Assembly: GCA_001577635.1 (NCBI GenBank)
Contig: LSBP01000004.1
Location: forward strand, 62,001-126,000
Reading direction: 5' to 3'
Source: Halomonadaceae bacterium T82-2
GTDB lineage: Bacteria; Pseudomonadota; Gammaproteobacteria; Pseudomonadales; Halomonadaceae
Length of the DNA: 64,000 nucleotides
Shown: positions 25,633-37,000 of the stretch, one piece after another
Layout: each line of letters opens with the position of its first letter
Numbering within the stretch: position 1 is the stretch's first letter
Made by a program: the position numbers and the translations under genes
Notes under the pieces: generated by a model
Told to the model about the DNA's origin: nothing
The model's input: the letters and a program-made list of their open reading frames with translations, nothing else
Databases searched by the model: none

Positions 25633-26733
25633 ATGACCGAACCGCTCGTTCGCTTCACCGAACTCGCCGGCCGCGACGGCGCACGCATCGGCCGCGCGAC
25701 GCTCAACGCCCCGCGCTCGCTCAACGCCCTGTCCCTGGCGATGATCGAGACACTCACGGCCCGCCTGGCGGCCTGGGAGCAGGATCCCGGCATCGCCGCG
25801 GTGTGGCTCGACGGCGCTGGTGGCAAGGCGTTCTGCGCCGGTGGGGATGTGGTAGCACTGTATCGCGCGATGACCGATGTCGAGCGGGGTGCCGCCTTTG
25901 CCACCACCTATTTCACTGCCGAGTATCGGCTCGACCACCGCTTGCATACCTTCACCAAGCCCCTGATCGCCTGGGGCGACGGCATCGTCATGGGCGGTGG
26001 CCTGGGGCTGCTGGCCGGGGCGGGTGAGCGCGTGGTCACCGAGGCCTCGCGCCTGGCCATGCCGGAAATCACCATCGGCCTCTATCCCGACGTGGGGGCG
26101 AGCTGGTTCTTCAACCGCATGCCCAGCGGTATCGGCCGCTACCTGGGGCTGACCGGAGCCCAGCTCAACGCTCGTGATGCGCTGCTGCTGGGGCTGGCCG
26201 ATCGGTGTATCCCCGGCGACCAGCAGGAGGACGTGCTGGCCGCCTTGCAGGCGGCGGATCTGACACACCCTGCGGATGCGGTGACGAAGGTGCTGGCCCG
26301 CTTCGAGGCTCGCGAGACGGCCCCGGAAAGCCTCGTGCTGGCGCATCTCGACCGATTACAGGCGATGACTCAGGTGGCCGATGTCGCCACCGCCGTCGAG
26401 CGCATCCTGGCGGACACGGATGACGACCCCTGGCTGACGGCCAACCGCGAGCGCCTGGCCGGCGGCTGCCCGATCACCGCGCATCTGGTGTGGGAGATGC
26501 AGGCGCGCCACCGCCACACGAGCCTGGCCGATGCGCTGCGTGACGAGCTGAACCTGGCGGTGCAGTGCGCCCGGCATGCGGACCTGGCCGAGGGCGTTCG
26601 CGCGCTGCTGATCGACAAGGACAAGCAGCCGCGCTGGTCGCACCGTGACGTGGCCAGTGTGCCGCGCCACGACGTCGAGGCGTTTCTGGCGCCGCTGTGG
26701 CCGGCCCGGGAGCACCCTCTGCAGGACCTTTAG
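25633..26733 (+). CDS. 3-Hydroxyisobutyryl-CoA hydrolase (enoyl-CoA hydratase/isomerase family)
   Basis: A 366-residue crotonase-fold protein. The oxyanion-hole block KAFCAGGDVVALYRA lies near residue 63 and WGDGIVMGGGLGLLAG near 114; PEITIGLYPDVGASWFFNRM carries the conserved Glu and Asp of the hydrolase branch. The length of about 360 residues, rather than about 260 of simple enoyl-CoA hydratases, supports 3-hydroxyisobutyryl-CoA hydrolase, the CoA-removing step of valine breakdown. It is in one operon with the acyl-CoA dehydrogenase. mmsB, encoding the next step, follows after 186 bp containing a repeat. Confidence 0.9.
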   Translation: MTEPLVRFTELAGRDGARIGRATLNAPRSLNALSLAMIETLTARLAAWEQDPGIAAVWLDGAGGKAFCAGGDVVALYRAMTDVERGAAFATTYFTAEYRLDHRLHTFTKPLIAWGDGIVMGGGLGLLAGAGERVVTEASRLAMPEITIGLYPDVGASWFFNRMPSGIGRYLGLTGAQLNARDALLLGLADRCIPGDQQEDVLAALQAADLTHPADAVTKVLARFEARETAPESLVLAHLDRLQAMTQVADVATAVERILADTDDDPWLTANRERLAGGCPITAHLVWEMQARHRHTSLADALRDELNLAVQCARHADLAEGVRALLIDKDKQPRWSHRDVASVPRHDVEAFLAPLWPAREHPLQDL

Positions 26734-26784
26734 AGTTTATTTCCAATCCCCTGCAATAGTGGGCGCCGGGGACAAGGCAAAGCG

Positions 26785-26870
26785 GGGGTCCTTTGCCATG
26801 GATGGCAAAGGTAGCGCCCAGGGAGGGGTTTACAGCGCCCCCGCGAGGCTTGTCGTCGGAAGAGCCCACC
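26785..26870 (+). repeat. Dispersed repeat, copy B (matches copy A at 572-650)
   Basis: A palindrome CCTTTGCCATGGATGGCAAA (26800-26819, plus GG) is followed by GGTAGCGCCCAGGGAGGGGT and TTACAGCGCC, then GAGGCTTGTCGTCGG. The layout and bases match the minus-strand copy A near 610. It fills most of the 186-bp gap between the hydrolase gene and mmsB, and its hairpin may lower read-through or protect mRNA ends. Confidence 0.65.
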
Positions 26871-26919
26871 TGGCGTACCGTTCCAGGTTCCACGACAACG
26901 ACAATTCAAGGAGCAAGCC

Positions 26920-27822
26920 ATGCAAATCGCCTTCATCGGTCTGGGTAACATGGGCGCGCCGATGGCCGCCAATCTGGTCAAGGCCGGTTACCGCGTCCGC
27001 GTCTTCGACCTCGTGGAGGGGGCCATGCAGGCCCTGGCCGCCGAGGGCGCTACGCCCGCGGGCTCGGCGCGGGACGCGGCGGACGGTGCCGACGTGGTGA
27101 TCTCGATGCTGCCGGCCGGTGCTCATGTGAAATCGCTGTATCTGGGCGGCGACGACCAGCCCGGGCTGCTGGAGGCGCTGAGCGGGCAGCCGCTGATCAT
27201 CGATGCCTCCACCATCGCCCCGGAGGACGCGCGAGAGGTGGCCGGTGCCGCCGCCCGTCGCGGCCTGACCTGCCTGGACGCACCGGTGTCGGGCGGCGTG
27301 GGTGGCGCCCGGGCGGGCACCCTGACGTTCATCGTCGGCGGCAGCGAGGCGGGCTTCAACACCGCCAGGCCGATGCTGGAGGCCATGGGACGCAACGTCT
27401 TTCATGCCGGCGACAGCGGGGCGGGGCAGGTGGCCAAGATCTGCAATAACATGCTGCTGGGCATTCTCATGAGCGGCACCGCCGAGGCGCTGGCGCTGGG
27501 GGTCGAGAATGGCCTGGACCCGGCGGTGCTATCCGAGATCATGAAGCAGAGCAGTGGCGGTAACTGGGCGCTCAATGTCTACAACCCCTGGCCGGGGGTG
27601 ATGCCCCAGGCGCCGGCCTCCAATGACTATCAGGGCGGCTTCCTGGTCGATCTGATGAGCAAGGACCTGGGGCTGGCGACCTCGCTGGCGCTCACCTCCC
27701 GCTCGCCGATCCCCATGGGGGCCCAGGCGCGCAATCTCTACGCCCTGCACGCCGGCGGGGGCAACGGGCGGCTGGACTTCTCCAGCATCCAGCGCTTCTA
27801 TCGTGGCGGTGACACCTCATGA
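26920..27822 (+). CDS. mmsB: 3-Hydroxyisobutyrate dehydrogenase
   Basis: A 300-residue beta-hydroxyacid dehydrogenase. The Rossmann motif GLGNMGAPMA opens the protein; the substrate loop DAPVSGGVGGARAGTL (about residue 120) and the catalytic Lys in GAGQVAKICNNM (about residue 170) follow. It oxidises 3-hydroxyisobutyrate to methylmalonate semialdehyde with NAD+, the fourth step of this branch of valine degradation. The preceding hydrolase makes its substrate. The start has AAGGAG upstream. Its stop overlaps the rhodanese start by four bases. Confidence 0.95.
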   Translation: MQIAFIGLGNMGAPMAANLVKAGYRVRVFDLVEGAMQALAAEGATPAGSARDAADGADVVISMLPAGAHVKSLYLGGDDQPGLLEALSGQPLIIDASTIAPEDAREVAGAAARRGLTCLDAPVSGGVGGARAGTLTFIVGGSEAGFNTARPMLEAMGRNVFHAGDSGAGQVAKICNNMLLGILMSGTAEALALGVENGLDPAVLSEIMKQSSGGNWALNVYNPWPGVMPQAPASNDYQGGFLVDLMSKDLGLATSLALTSRSPIPMGAQARNLYALHAGGGNGRLDFSSIQRFYRGGDTS

Positions 27823-28214
27823 CGAACTTGATCAAGGGCGCGGCCGAGCTGGTGGCCGAGGCCGAGCGGGAAATCGAGACACTCACGCCGGCTCAGGCGC
27901 TGGCCCTGCACGGTCAGCCGGGCGTGACCTTCGTCGACATTCGCGACGTGCGCGAGCTGCAGCGCGAGGGCGGTATCCCCGGCGCGCTGCATGCCCCGCG
28001 CGGGCTGCTCGAATTCTGGGTGGACCCGGCCTCGCCCTATCACCAGGCCGCCTTCGCGCGTCCGGATCGCTTCGTGCTGTTCTGTGCCAAGGGGCAGCGT
28101 TCGGCGCTGGCCACGCAGCAGTTGCAGCGCATGGGGTTCGGACCGGTCTGCCATATCGGCGGCGGTTTCAGCGCCTGGTGCGAGGCGCAGGGGCCTGTCT
28201 CGCGAGAGGATTGA
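27819..28214 (+). CDS. Rhodanese-like domain protein
   Basis: A 131-residue single-domain rhodanese. DIRDVRELQREGGIPGALHAP lies near residue 37 and the active-site loop LFCAKGQRSALA supplies the catalytic Cys (about residue 88). Such proteins carry persulfide sulfur in the cytoplasm. It is translationally coupled to mmsB (ATGA), but I see no direct role in valine breakdown; the coupling may be historical. A DJ-1 family gene follows after 60 bp. Confidence 0.9.
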   Translation: MTNLIKGAAELVAEAEREIETLTPAQALALHGQPGVTFVDIRDVRELQREGGIPGALHAPRGLLEFWVDPASPYHQAAFARPDRFVLFCAKGQRSALATQQLQRMGFGPVCHIGGGFSAWCEAQGPVSRED

Positions 28215-28274
28215 TGCGGCGGCAGGGGCTTCTATGCTGAACGGACGCAGTCCGCGTACTTCGGGAGGTTGAAT

Positions 28275-28847
28275 ATGACTCAGGTGCTGTTGCCCGTCGC
28301 CGACGGCAGCGAGGATATCGAAACCGTCACGCTGATCGATGTGCTGCGGCGTGCGGATGTGCAGGTCACGGTCGCCTCGGTCATGTCGCAGCCGACGGTG
28401 ACCCTGGCGCGCGGGACGCGGCTGGTCGCCGATACGTGCCTGGCGGAGGTCGGCCCGGAACGGGGCTTCGAGATGATCGTGCTGCCCGGCGGCATGCCGG
28501 GCGCGGAGCACCTGCGCGACTCGCTCGATCTTGCCGAGCGACTGCATCGTCAGCGACGCGAGGATGGCTGGATCGGTGCGCTCTGTGCCGCACCGGGCGT
28601 GGTGCTGGCGCCGCTGGATCTGGTCCAGGGCTACGTGGTGACCGGCTATCCCGCCTTTCAGGCCGCGCTGGTCGAGGCCGGCGGTCATCTCTCCCGCCAG
28701 CCGGTGGTGGAGGACGGCAAGCTGGTGACCAGCCAGGGGCCGGCCACGGCGATGGCCTTCGCCCTGCACTTGGTCAGGATACTGGTGGACGAGACCACCG
28801 AGCGGCGCATTGCCGAGGGCCTGCTGACCGATGTGATGGGGTTCTGA
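28275..28847 (+). CDS. DJ-1/PfpI family protein (YajL-like)
   Basis: A 190-residue protein of the DJ-1 branch. The conserved Glu is in DGSEDIETVTLIDVLRRA near residue 15, the Cys at the nucleophile elbow in ALCAAPGVV near residue 104, and the GYPAFQ block follows. Relatives are redox-responsive chaperones or glyoxalases/deglycases that protect proteins from carbonyl and oxidative damage. I chose ATG at 28275, with GGGAGG at 28263-28268; a TTG two codons earlier is in frame. It may be co-transcribed with the rhodanese gene. Confidence 0.9.
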   Translation: MTQVLLPVADGSEDIETVTLIDVLRRADVQVTVASVMSQPTVTLARGTRLVADTCLAEVGPERGFEMIVLPGGMPGAEHLRDSLDLAERLHRQRREDGWIGALCAAPGVVLAPLDLVQGYVVTGYPAFQAALVEAGGHLSRQPVVEDGKLVTSQGPATAMAFALHLVRILVDETTERRIAEGLLTDVMGF

Positions 28848-28919
28848 GCTCTGTCTCACGCTTGGGTTGCGCGGCAGCCTTGGGCAGAATGAGCCCCTTT
28901 GTCTGCCCGGGACGCCCGC

Positions 28920-30302
28920 ATGCCCCCATCGACTCGCTCGCCTGCCGCTTCTCCCTTTCTGCATGGCCCCATCGCCGCGACACTGGCGCGCAAGTCGCTG
29001 CCGGTGATGCTCGGCATGGTGGCGATGATGCTGTTCAACCTGGTGGATACCTGGTTCATCGCCGGACTGGGTACGCAGCCCCTGGCGGCGGTGGCCTTCA
29101 CGTTTCCGGTGACCTTTACCGCGATCAGCCTGGCGATCGGTCTCGGCATCGGTACCTCCGCGGTGGTGGCACGGCGCCTGGGGCAGGGCGAACACGCCCT
29201 GCTGCGGCGTCGCGCCACGGATGCCCTGCTGCTGGCGGTGGTCGTCGGCGCCCTGGTGACGGCCACGGGGCTGGCCACGCTCGAACCGTTGTTCCGGTTC
29301 CTGGGGGCTGATCGTGGGCTGATGCCGTTCATCGACGCCTACATGGGTGTCTGGTACTGGGGCGCGGGGCTGCTGATCGCCCCGCGGGTACTGAACAGCG
29401 TGCTCCGGGCGCAGGGCAACACCCTGGTGCCGGGGCTGATGATGGCCGCGGCGGCGCTGCTCAATGCCCTGCTGGACCCGCTGCTGATCTTCGGCGCCGG
29501 CCCCCTGCCGGCGATGGGCGTGCGAGGCGCGGCCCTGGCGACACTGATCAGCTGGGGCGTGATGACCCTGGGGCTATTGTTTCTGCCGGTATTGCGCACC
29601 AGCCTGGACTGGAAGGGCTGGCGGCTCGCCGGGCTGCTCGACTCCTGGCGGGAGCTGGGCAAGATCGCGCTGCCGGCGGCGGTGACCAGCGTGTTCACGC
29701 CGATCGCCATGGGGCTTCTGACACGCATCGTGGCCGGGCAGGGCAACACGGCGGTCGCGGCCTTCGGCGTGGGCTCCCGGGTCGAGGCCATCGCCCAGCT
29801 GGTGGTGCTGACGCTGTCGATGACCCTGTCGCCGTTCGTCAGCCAGAATCACGGTGCCGATCGGCCTGATCGGGTCCGGCGGGCGATCTTCGGCTGCTTC
29901 GGCTTCGTGCTGGCCTGGCAGCTGCTCGTGTGGGGCGTGCTGCAGGGGCTGGCGCCCTGGCTGATCGCCGGTTACGCCGAGGGCCCCGAGGTGGCGGAGA
30001 CGCTGCGCTGGTATCTCTGGCTCGTGCCGCTGGGGCTGGGCGCCCAGGGCGTGGTGATCCTCACCAATTCCTCGTTCAATGCCCTGCATCGCCCGCGCCA
30101 CGCCCTGGTGCTGTCGGTCGTGCGGCTGTTCGTGCTGACCGTGCCGCTGGCCTGGCTGGGGGGACGCCTCGCCGGGCCGGTGGGCATCTTCGCCGGCATG
30201 CTGGGGGCGAACCTGCTGATGGCGATGCTCTCGGCCTGGCGAATGCGCCGGCATCTCGCCCGGCGCTTCGGGGCACGGACCGGTCGCCTCAGCGCGGGCT
30301 GA
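28920..30302 (+). CDS. MATE-family multidrug/metabolite exporter
   Basis: A protein of about 460 residues with twelve hydrophobic segments in two related halves, typical of MATE (DinF/NorM-type) antiporters. The first half begins [20 protein letters not shown], a block conserved in this family; the second with [19 protein letters not shown]. It would export cationic drugs or metabolites in exchange for Na+ or H+; substrate unknown. ATG at 28920 is the first good start; a TTG at 28899 is also in frame. Its end overlaps the end of the convergent ppsR by 14 bp. Confidence 0.9.
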   Translation: MPPSTRSPAASPFLHGPIAATLARKSLPVMLGMVAMMLFNLVDTWFIAGLGTQPLAAVAFTFPVTFTAISLAIGLGIGTSAVVARRLGQGEHALLRRRATDALLLAVVVGALVTATGLATLEPLFRFLGADRGLMPFIDAYMGVWYWGAGLLIAPRVLNSVLRAQGNTLVPGLMMAAAALLNALLDPLLIFGAGPLPAMGVRGAALATLISWGVMTLGLLFLPVLRTSLDWKGWRLAGLLDSWRELGKIALPAAVTSVFTPIAMGLLTRIVAGQGNTAVAAFGVGSRVEAIAQLVVLTLSMTLSPFVSQNHGADRPDRVRRAIFGCFGFVLAWQLLVWGVLQGLAPWLIAGYAEGPEVAETLRWYLWLVPLGLGAQGVVILTNSSFNALHRPRHALVLSVVRLFVLTVPLAWLGGRLAGPVGIFAGMLGANLLMAMLSAWRMRRHLARRFGARTGRLSAG

Positions 30303-31122
30303 AGCGGCGCTGCAGGCCGGTCTCGGCGATCAGCCGGGTGGAGATTTCCTCGATCGAGAAGCGGGTGGTGTCGATGTAGGGGATGTGGAAGCGCCGATAG
30401 AGCGCCTCGGCCTGCTGGACTTCCTGCAGGCACTGGTCGATGGAGCAGTAGCGGCTGTTGGGGCGCCGTTCGGTGCGGATGGCCGCCAGGCGGCGCGGAT
30501 CGATGGTCAGGCCGAACAGCTTGTGGCGGTGCGGCGCCAGGGCGCGGGGCATCTTCAGGTTGCCGTCCTCGTCGAGGTCGTCCTCGGTCAGCGGATAGTT
30601 GGCCGCGCGGATGCCGAACTGCAGCGCCAGGTAGAGCGAGGTGGGCGTCTTGCCGCAGCGTGACACGCCCACCAGGATGACGTCGGCGGTATCGTACTGG
30701 CTGACCCGGGCGCCATCGTCGTTGTCCAGGGCGAAGTGCACCGAGTCGATGCGATGCATGTAGACCTCGTCCTGGCCGATGGAGTGCGTGCGTCCCACCG
30801 AGTAGGACGAGTGCACCTTCAGCTCCTCCTCGAGGGGGGCGAGGAAGGTGGTGAAGACGTCTACCTTGAAGCCCGGCGCCTGACTGATGATCTCGCGGAT
30901 CGTCTGGTCGACGATGGTGTCGATGATGATCGGCGTTTCGCCGTCGCGTGCCGCGGTGGCCTGAATCACGTCGGCCAGTTGCTGGGCCTTTTCCGTGGAG
31001 TCGATGTACGGCTTGGTGACCATCCGGATCTCCAGGCTTTCGAACTGCGCCAGCAGGCTGCGGCCCAGGGTCTCGGCGGTGATGCCGGTGCCGTCGGAGA
31101 TGAAGAACGCGGTGCGGGACAT
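30289..31122 (-). CDS. ppsR: PEP synthetase regulatory protein (kinase/pyrophosphorylase)
   Basis: A 277-residue DUF299-family protein, the PEP-synthase-specific form. It starts [18 protein letters not shown] and has the P-loop [16 protein letters not shown] near residue 150. It phosphorylates a Thr next to the catalytic His of PEP synthase with ADP, inactivating it, and reverses this with phosphate. The ATG at 31122 matches the family; the frame extends upstream without similarity. It is divergent from ppsA, its substrate, with a 240-bp shared region, a standard arrangement. Confidence 0.95.
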   Translation of the reverse strand: MSRTAFFISDGTGITAETLGRSLLAQFESLEIRMVTKPYIDSTEKAQQLADVIQATAARDGETPIIIDTIVDQTIREIISQAPGFKVDVFTTFLAPLEEELKVHSSYSVGRTHSIGQDEVYMHRIDSVHFALDNDDGARVSQYDTADVILVGVSRCGKTPTSLYLALQFGIRAANYPLTEDDLDEDGNLKMPRALAPHRHKLFGLTIDPRRLAAIRTERRPNSRYCSIDQCLQEVQQAEALYRRFHIPYIDTTRFSIEEISTRLIAETGLQRRFSPR

Positions 31123-31259
31123 GCGGGAACTCTCGCGAGGGTTTGTCGCATTGTCCCGGTTCGGGGTGGCAGCGACAAGCCATGGCGAGGGTGTCCGGCA
31201 GCCGACTACAGGAAATGCCGACAATCGACGAATGTTGTAAAAATACTCCAGTGACTTCG

Positions 31260-31281
31260 CTATTAGACTAATGGCTAATAG
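31260..31281. promoter_or_regulatory. Inverted repeat in the ppsR/ppsA intergenic region
   Basis: CTATTAG (31260-31266) and CTAATAG (31275-31281) are exact inverted repeats eight bases apart, in an AT-rich island 82 bp before ppsA. It could be an operator; it does not resemble the Cra site known for E. coli ppsA. The function is unknown. Confidence 0.45.
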
Positions 31282-31362
31282 GGCGGTGGCTTGTTACCTT
31301 GTTCCCCGATTGCCAGCAGGCGTGTCCGGCGCCGACACCGCATTGGATAAAAGGGGGACCCC

Positions 31363-33735
<2,373 letters not shown>

Positions 33736-33760
33736 GTCTCTCAACGGAATACTTCCCCCT

Positions 33761-33789
33761 GCCCGGTCTCGCGAGAGGCCGGGCTTTTT
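33761..33789 (+). terminator. Intrinsic terminator of ppsA
   Basis: GCCCGG (33761-33766) and CCGGGC (33779-33784), with a further TCTC/GAGA inner stem, followed by five T. It lies 26 bp after the ppsA stop. Confidence 0.85.
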
Positions 33790-33801
33790 ATCGAGAGTAG
33801 A

Positions 33802-33938
33802 GGGTGTTTTTCAAAAATGGCGAGCGAAGGCAAGACAAGGCGAAATTGAGCGAAAAAGCGCAGTTTACAGATGTAAATGAGCATTTTGAGTTTAATTTCA
33901 ACGCAGTATTGCCGAGCGCAGACTTTTTGAAAATGCCC
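33802..33938. repeat. 137-bp palindromic repeat (MITE-like)
   Basis: The whole element is a long imperfect inverted repeat centred exactly at 33870 on TTTACA-GA-TGTAAA. The left arm starts GGGTGTTTTTCAAAAA and the right arm, reverse-complemented, starts GGGCATTTTCAAAAA; similarity runs, with gaps, through both ~67-bp arms. It fills the gap between the ppsA terminator and the GDPD stop codon at 33941-33943. It is AT-richer than its surroundings. It encodes no protein. I recall similar elements in Halomonas and Marinobacter intergenic DNA, but did not check. Confidence 0.85.
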
Positions 33939-33940
33939 GA

Positions 33941-35512
33941 TCAGGCGTGCAGCCAGCTGCGCAGCTTTAGCAGCAGCAGCTCCCCGTCGCTCAGGGTGGC
34001 ACGCTCGGCCAGCAACTCGGCCAGCTGCGCCGGTCGGTCGGTGATGATGTTGTCCACGCCCAGGTCGATCAGCCGCGCCATCTGCCGGCGGTCGTTGACC
34101 GTCCAGGCGTGCAGGGCATAGCCCCGACCGTGGGTGGCGGCGACGGTGGCGGCGTCGATACGCGCATGGCGTAGCCCCAGGGCGTCGATATCGCCCAGAG
34201 CCAGCCCGCCGCGGACCATGAACTGGGCGAACAGGGTGGTGTGCAGCTGCGGGGCGCGGCGCTCCACCTCGCGGATGACCGCCGGCGACAGCGAGGCGAT
34301 CACCACCTGGTCGCGACGTTCGCGGGGCAGCCGGGCGAGGACGGCGTCCACCAGTGCGGCGGCGTTGTCGCCGGTGGGCTTGAGCTCGATATACAGCCGG
34401 ATTCGGTTGCGGGTCAGGCGCAGGACCGACTCGAGCCGGGGAATGTGCTCCCCGCGGTAGGCCGGGCCGAACCAGCTGCCCACGTCGATCTCCCGCAGCG
34501 CCGGCCAGGCGAGTTCGCTGATGCGCTCGTCACGGCCGAGCAGGCGCCGTAGGCTGTCGTCGTGCGAGATCACCACCTGGCCGTCCGCGGATAGGCGAGC
34601 ATCGAACTCGATGTAGTCGGCGCCGTCAGCGATGGCGCGTTCGAAGGCGGCCAGGGTGTTCTCCGGCGCCTCGATCGAGCTTCCCCGATGGGCGGTGATG
34701 GTGACCGTGTCCTGCAGGGTGAAGCGGTTGAGCTCGGTGAAGGCCTGTCCGGCTGCGACCAGCAGGACCAGTGCCTCGGCGCCCCAGGCCACCCAGGCCG
34801 GATGGTCGCGGCGGGTGGGCGAGGGTGGCCGGGGTTGGCGGTGGGCCAGGCGCAGGTAAAGACATCCTGTCACCAGACTGTTGACGGCTACCCCGATGAA
34901 CGTCGCCGCCAGGGTCAGCAGGCCGTAGAGCGTCAGGTAGGCGAGCATGGCCGGGATCAGCCAGGTGGTTCGCTCGGGCAGCCAGCCCAGTGCAGCGGGG
35001 CGAGTCTGCAGCACCACATAGCTTTCCATGCCGCCCAATAACCAGCCATACAGGGCTTCCAGAAGCAGCAGCGGGGCCACGGCGATCGCCAGCTGTGCCG
35101 AGGTCTGCAGCAGGGTCAGCCCGGCAATGCCGGGCAGGCGTCGGCAGACGCTCCAGAGCGCTTCGAGCGCCTGTCGATAGCGATGCCCCCCCGGCCGGGT
35201 CACCACCAGCAGCATGCCGGCCTGTTGCAGGGCCAGCAGCAGGCCGCTCAAGGCGATGACGGCCAGCAGCCAGAGTGCGCCCCATGGCGTGAAGGCGACG
35301 TCGAGCAGCTGGGCCCCGGTCAGCGGTGGACGGCCGAGCTCGCGAAGCAGAGCGGCCAGGGTGCTGGCGCTGGCAGGCAGCAGCAGCGTGGCCGAGAGCA
35401 GGGTGAAGAACAACTGATAGGCGACCAGCGGCCGCCAGTGCTCGCGCAGCGAGCGCAATGCCGCAACGCCGAGGGCATGCGGAGCGAGTGTCGTGGCCGG
35501 TGAGTCAGGCAT
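33941..35512 (-). CDS. Membrane-anchored glycerophosphodiester phosphodiesterase
   Basis: A 523-residue two-part protein. Residues ~1-260 carry about six hydrophobic segments (the GDPD-associated membrane domain). Residues ~275-500 are a GDPD TIM barrel with HRGSSIEAPENTLAAF (catalytic His, Arg and Glu), EFDARLSADGQVVISHDD (second His and metal ligand) and YIELKP. It hydrolyses glycerophosphodiesters from phospholipids to glycerol-3-phosphate and an alcohol, probably at the membrane. The ATG at 35512 is the first start. The palindromic repeat ends three bases before its stop codon. RraA-family gene 35566 is upstream on the same strand. Confidence 0.92.
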   Translation of the reverse strand: MPDSPATTLAPHALGVAALRSLREHWRPLVAYQLFFTLLSATLLLPASASTLAALLRELGRPPLTGAQLLDVAFTPWGALWLLAVIALSGLLLALQQAGMLLVVTRPGGHRYRQALEALWSVCRRLPGIAGLTLLQTSAQLAIAVAPLLLLEALYGWLLGGMESYVVLQTRPAALGWLPERTTWLIPAMLAYLTLYGLLTLAATFIGVAVNSLVTGCLYLRLAHRQPRPPSPTRRDHPAWVAWGAEALVLLVAAGQAFTELNRFTLQDTVTITAHRGSSIEAPENTLAAFERAIADGADYIEFDARLSADGQVVISHDDSLRRLLGRDERISELAWPALREIDVGSWFGPAYRGEHIPRLESVLRLTRNRIRLYIELKPTGDNAAALVDAVLARLPRERRDQVVIASLSPAVIREVERRAPQLHTTLFAQFMVRGGLALGDIDALGLRHARIDAATVAATHGRGYALHAWTVNDRRQMARLIDLGVDNIITDRPAQLAELLAERATLSDGELLLLKLRSWLHA

Positions 35513-35565
35513 GCCCCCACGCTAGCATGTCGGTCGCAGTGCCCGACAGGGCCGGCGATTGCGCG

Positions 35566-36054
35566 TCAGCCGTCGACCGGCAGGCGGGCGTCGGCCACCA
35601 CGATGCCGTTGTTGTCGGCGTAGAGCCAGTCGCCCGGGTTCAGGGTGACGCCCGCGAAGGTGACGGGCAGGTCGCGCTGGCCTTCGCCGTGCTTGTTGCT
35701 GCGTCGGGGATGGACGCCCAGCGCCTGAACCCCCAGGTCGACATCGGCCAGCACGTCGACATCGCGGATGCAGCCGTAGAGAACGACGCCCGCCCAGCCG
35801 TTGCGCGCCGCCTGGTCGGCCAGCCGGTCGCCGAGCAGCGCGCAGCGCAGCGAGCCACCGGCATCGACGACGAGAACGCTGCCCTCGCCGGGCTCGGCGA
35901 CGGCTTCCTTGACGCGCGAATTGTCCTCGAAGCACTTGACGGTGCGCACCGGCCCCGAGAAGGCTTCGCGTCCGCCGAGATTGACGAATATGGGATCGAG
36001 CACCCGGACGTCGGGATGAGCGTCGCAGATATCGGGGGTGACGATAGGGGGCAT
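35566..36054 (-). CDS. rraA: RraA-family protein (RNase E inhibitor-like / HMG aldolase-like)
   Basis: A 162-residue RraA-fold protein: [34 protein letters not shown] and the C-terminal [13 protein letters not shown] are the family blocks. E. coli RraA (161 residues) binds RNase E and reduces mRNA decay; close relatives are 4-hydroxy-4-methyl-2-oxoglutarate aldolases that keep the G-x20-RD metal motif, also present here (GD...RD). The two functions cannot be told apart from sequence alone; length fits RraA. The ATG at 36054 fits the family. Its 3' neighbour is the GDPD gene, 53 bp away. Confidence 0.88.
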   Translation of the reverse strand: MPPIVTPDICDAHPDVRVLDPIFVNLGGREAFSGPVRTVKCFEDNSRVKEAVAEPGEGSVLVVDAGGSLRCALLGDRLADQAARNGWAGVVLYGCIRDVDVLADVDLGVQALGVHPRRSNKHGEGQRDLPVTFAGVTLNPGDWLYADNNGIVVADARLPVDG

Positions 36055-36131
36055 GGCGCGTCTCCATGTCGAAGTGTTGAATCGACAGGGTGCCACAGAA
36101 TCGACGCGGCCGGGGCGGTAGAGTCGAGAGG

Positions 36132-36156
36132 AAAACGCCGGGCTCGGGCCCGGCGT
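36132..36156 (-). terminator. Intrinsic terminator of the beta-barrel gene
   Basis: On the minus strand ACGCCGGG-CCCGAG-CCCGGCGT is followed by TTT, 36 bp after the stop codon at 36192. Confidence 0.75.
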
Positions 36157-36191
36157 CGTTGCAAACGGTGGTGTCCGAGGCGAGCCTCGGA

Positions 36192-36794
36192 TCAGAAACG
36201 CCAGCCGGCGGAGGCCGTGAAGGTGTCGATCTGGTAGTCGCTGTCGAAATCGTATCGTTCGTATTCGGCACGGATCAGGAACGGCGCGAAATTGAACTGG
36301 GCGCCCACCCCATAGACCGGATCGGTGCCGTCCTGATCCTTCAGGTTGACGCTGGCATTGCCGAGGTTGCCGTCGACGTCGGTTTCCCACTTGGCCAGCC
36401 CGGCCTTGGCGAAGGCCGTGAACCAGGGGGTGATCGGCAGCTGGCCGACGGCACTTACGCCGTAGGCATCCGATTCCAGGTCGGTATTGGCACCGGAATT
36501 GCCTTCCAGGCGTGTTCGGCCCAGGTCCGCATAGAAGATTTCGGTGGCGAAATAGGGGGTGAACTCGTAGCCGACAAACCCCTTGAAGACGTTGTCGTCA
36601 TTGTCGAGATCGAAACTCTCGCTGCCCGACTCGATGAAGTCGCCGACCTCGCTTTCGTCGTTCTTGAGGGAGCTGAAACCGGTTCCGACACCCAGATACA
36701 GGCCCTTGGCACCGTCGATGGCCCAGGCGGAGGGCGCGGTGGCAACCAGAGTCGCAGTGGCGACGGAAGCAGACAGCAGTGTCTTGATGTTCAT
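36192..36794 (-). CDS. Outer-membrane beta-barrel protein (OmpA/OmpX-like barrel)
   Basis: A 200-residue protein with a clear signal peptide ([20 protein letters not shown] then PSAWA, cleavage before IDGAKG). The mature part is alternating hydrophobic/polar strands with aromatic girdles ([68 protein letters not shown]), ending in Trp-Arg-Phe, the C-terminal aromatic signal for BAM assembly. It fits the 8-stranded outer-membrane beta-barrel family; its acidic composition suits a halophile. Function (adhesin, stability or small-solute pore) is unknown. GGAGAA precedes the ATG at 36794. A terminator follows. Confidence 0.88.
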   Translation of the reverse strand: MNIKTLLSASVATATLVATAPSAWAIDGAKGLYLGVGTGFSSLKNDESEVGDFIESGSESFDLDNDDNVFKGFVGYEFTPYFATEIFYADLGRTRLEGNSGANTDLESDAYGVSAVGQLPITPWFTAFAKAGLAKWETDVDGNLGNASVNLKDQDGTDPVYGVGAQFNFAPFLIRAEYERYDFDSDYQIDTFTASAGWRF

Positions 36795-36936
36795 GAGGGT
36801 TCTCCTTGAATGGTTCCTTCGCCGAAGCGAATGAAAGTCGGCATGCACAAGGGCCGTGGCATCGGCCTCTCATTGGGTGCATGTCGGCGTCCTGCCGAAT
36901 CGCGAACGCGTTGTTGCGGGGGCTCGCGACGTCTTG

Positions 36937-36966
36937 AATCTAGGTCGAACAGTGTTCGCCCCTCAA
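36937..36966 (-). promoter_or_regulatory. Promoter of the beta-barrel gene with an embedded palindrome
   Basis: On the minus strand TTGAGG (36966-36961), an 18-bp spacer and TAGATT (36942-36937). The spacer contains the exact 13-bp palindrome CGAACAGTGTTCG (36946-36958), a good candidate operator. The leader to the start codon would be about 135 nt; I see no other structure in it. Confidence 0.55.
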
Positions 36967-37000
36967 GGCGGTGGAGGTAAATGTGTGTTGTTTTTTGTAA

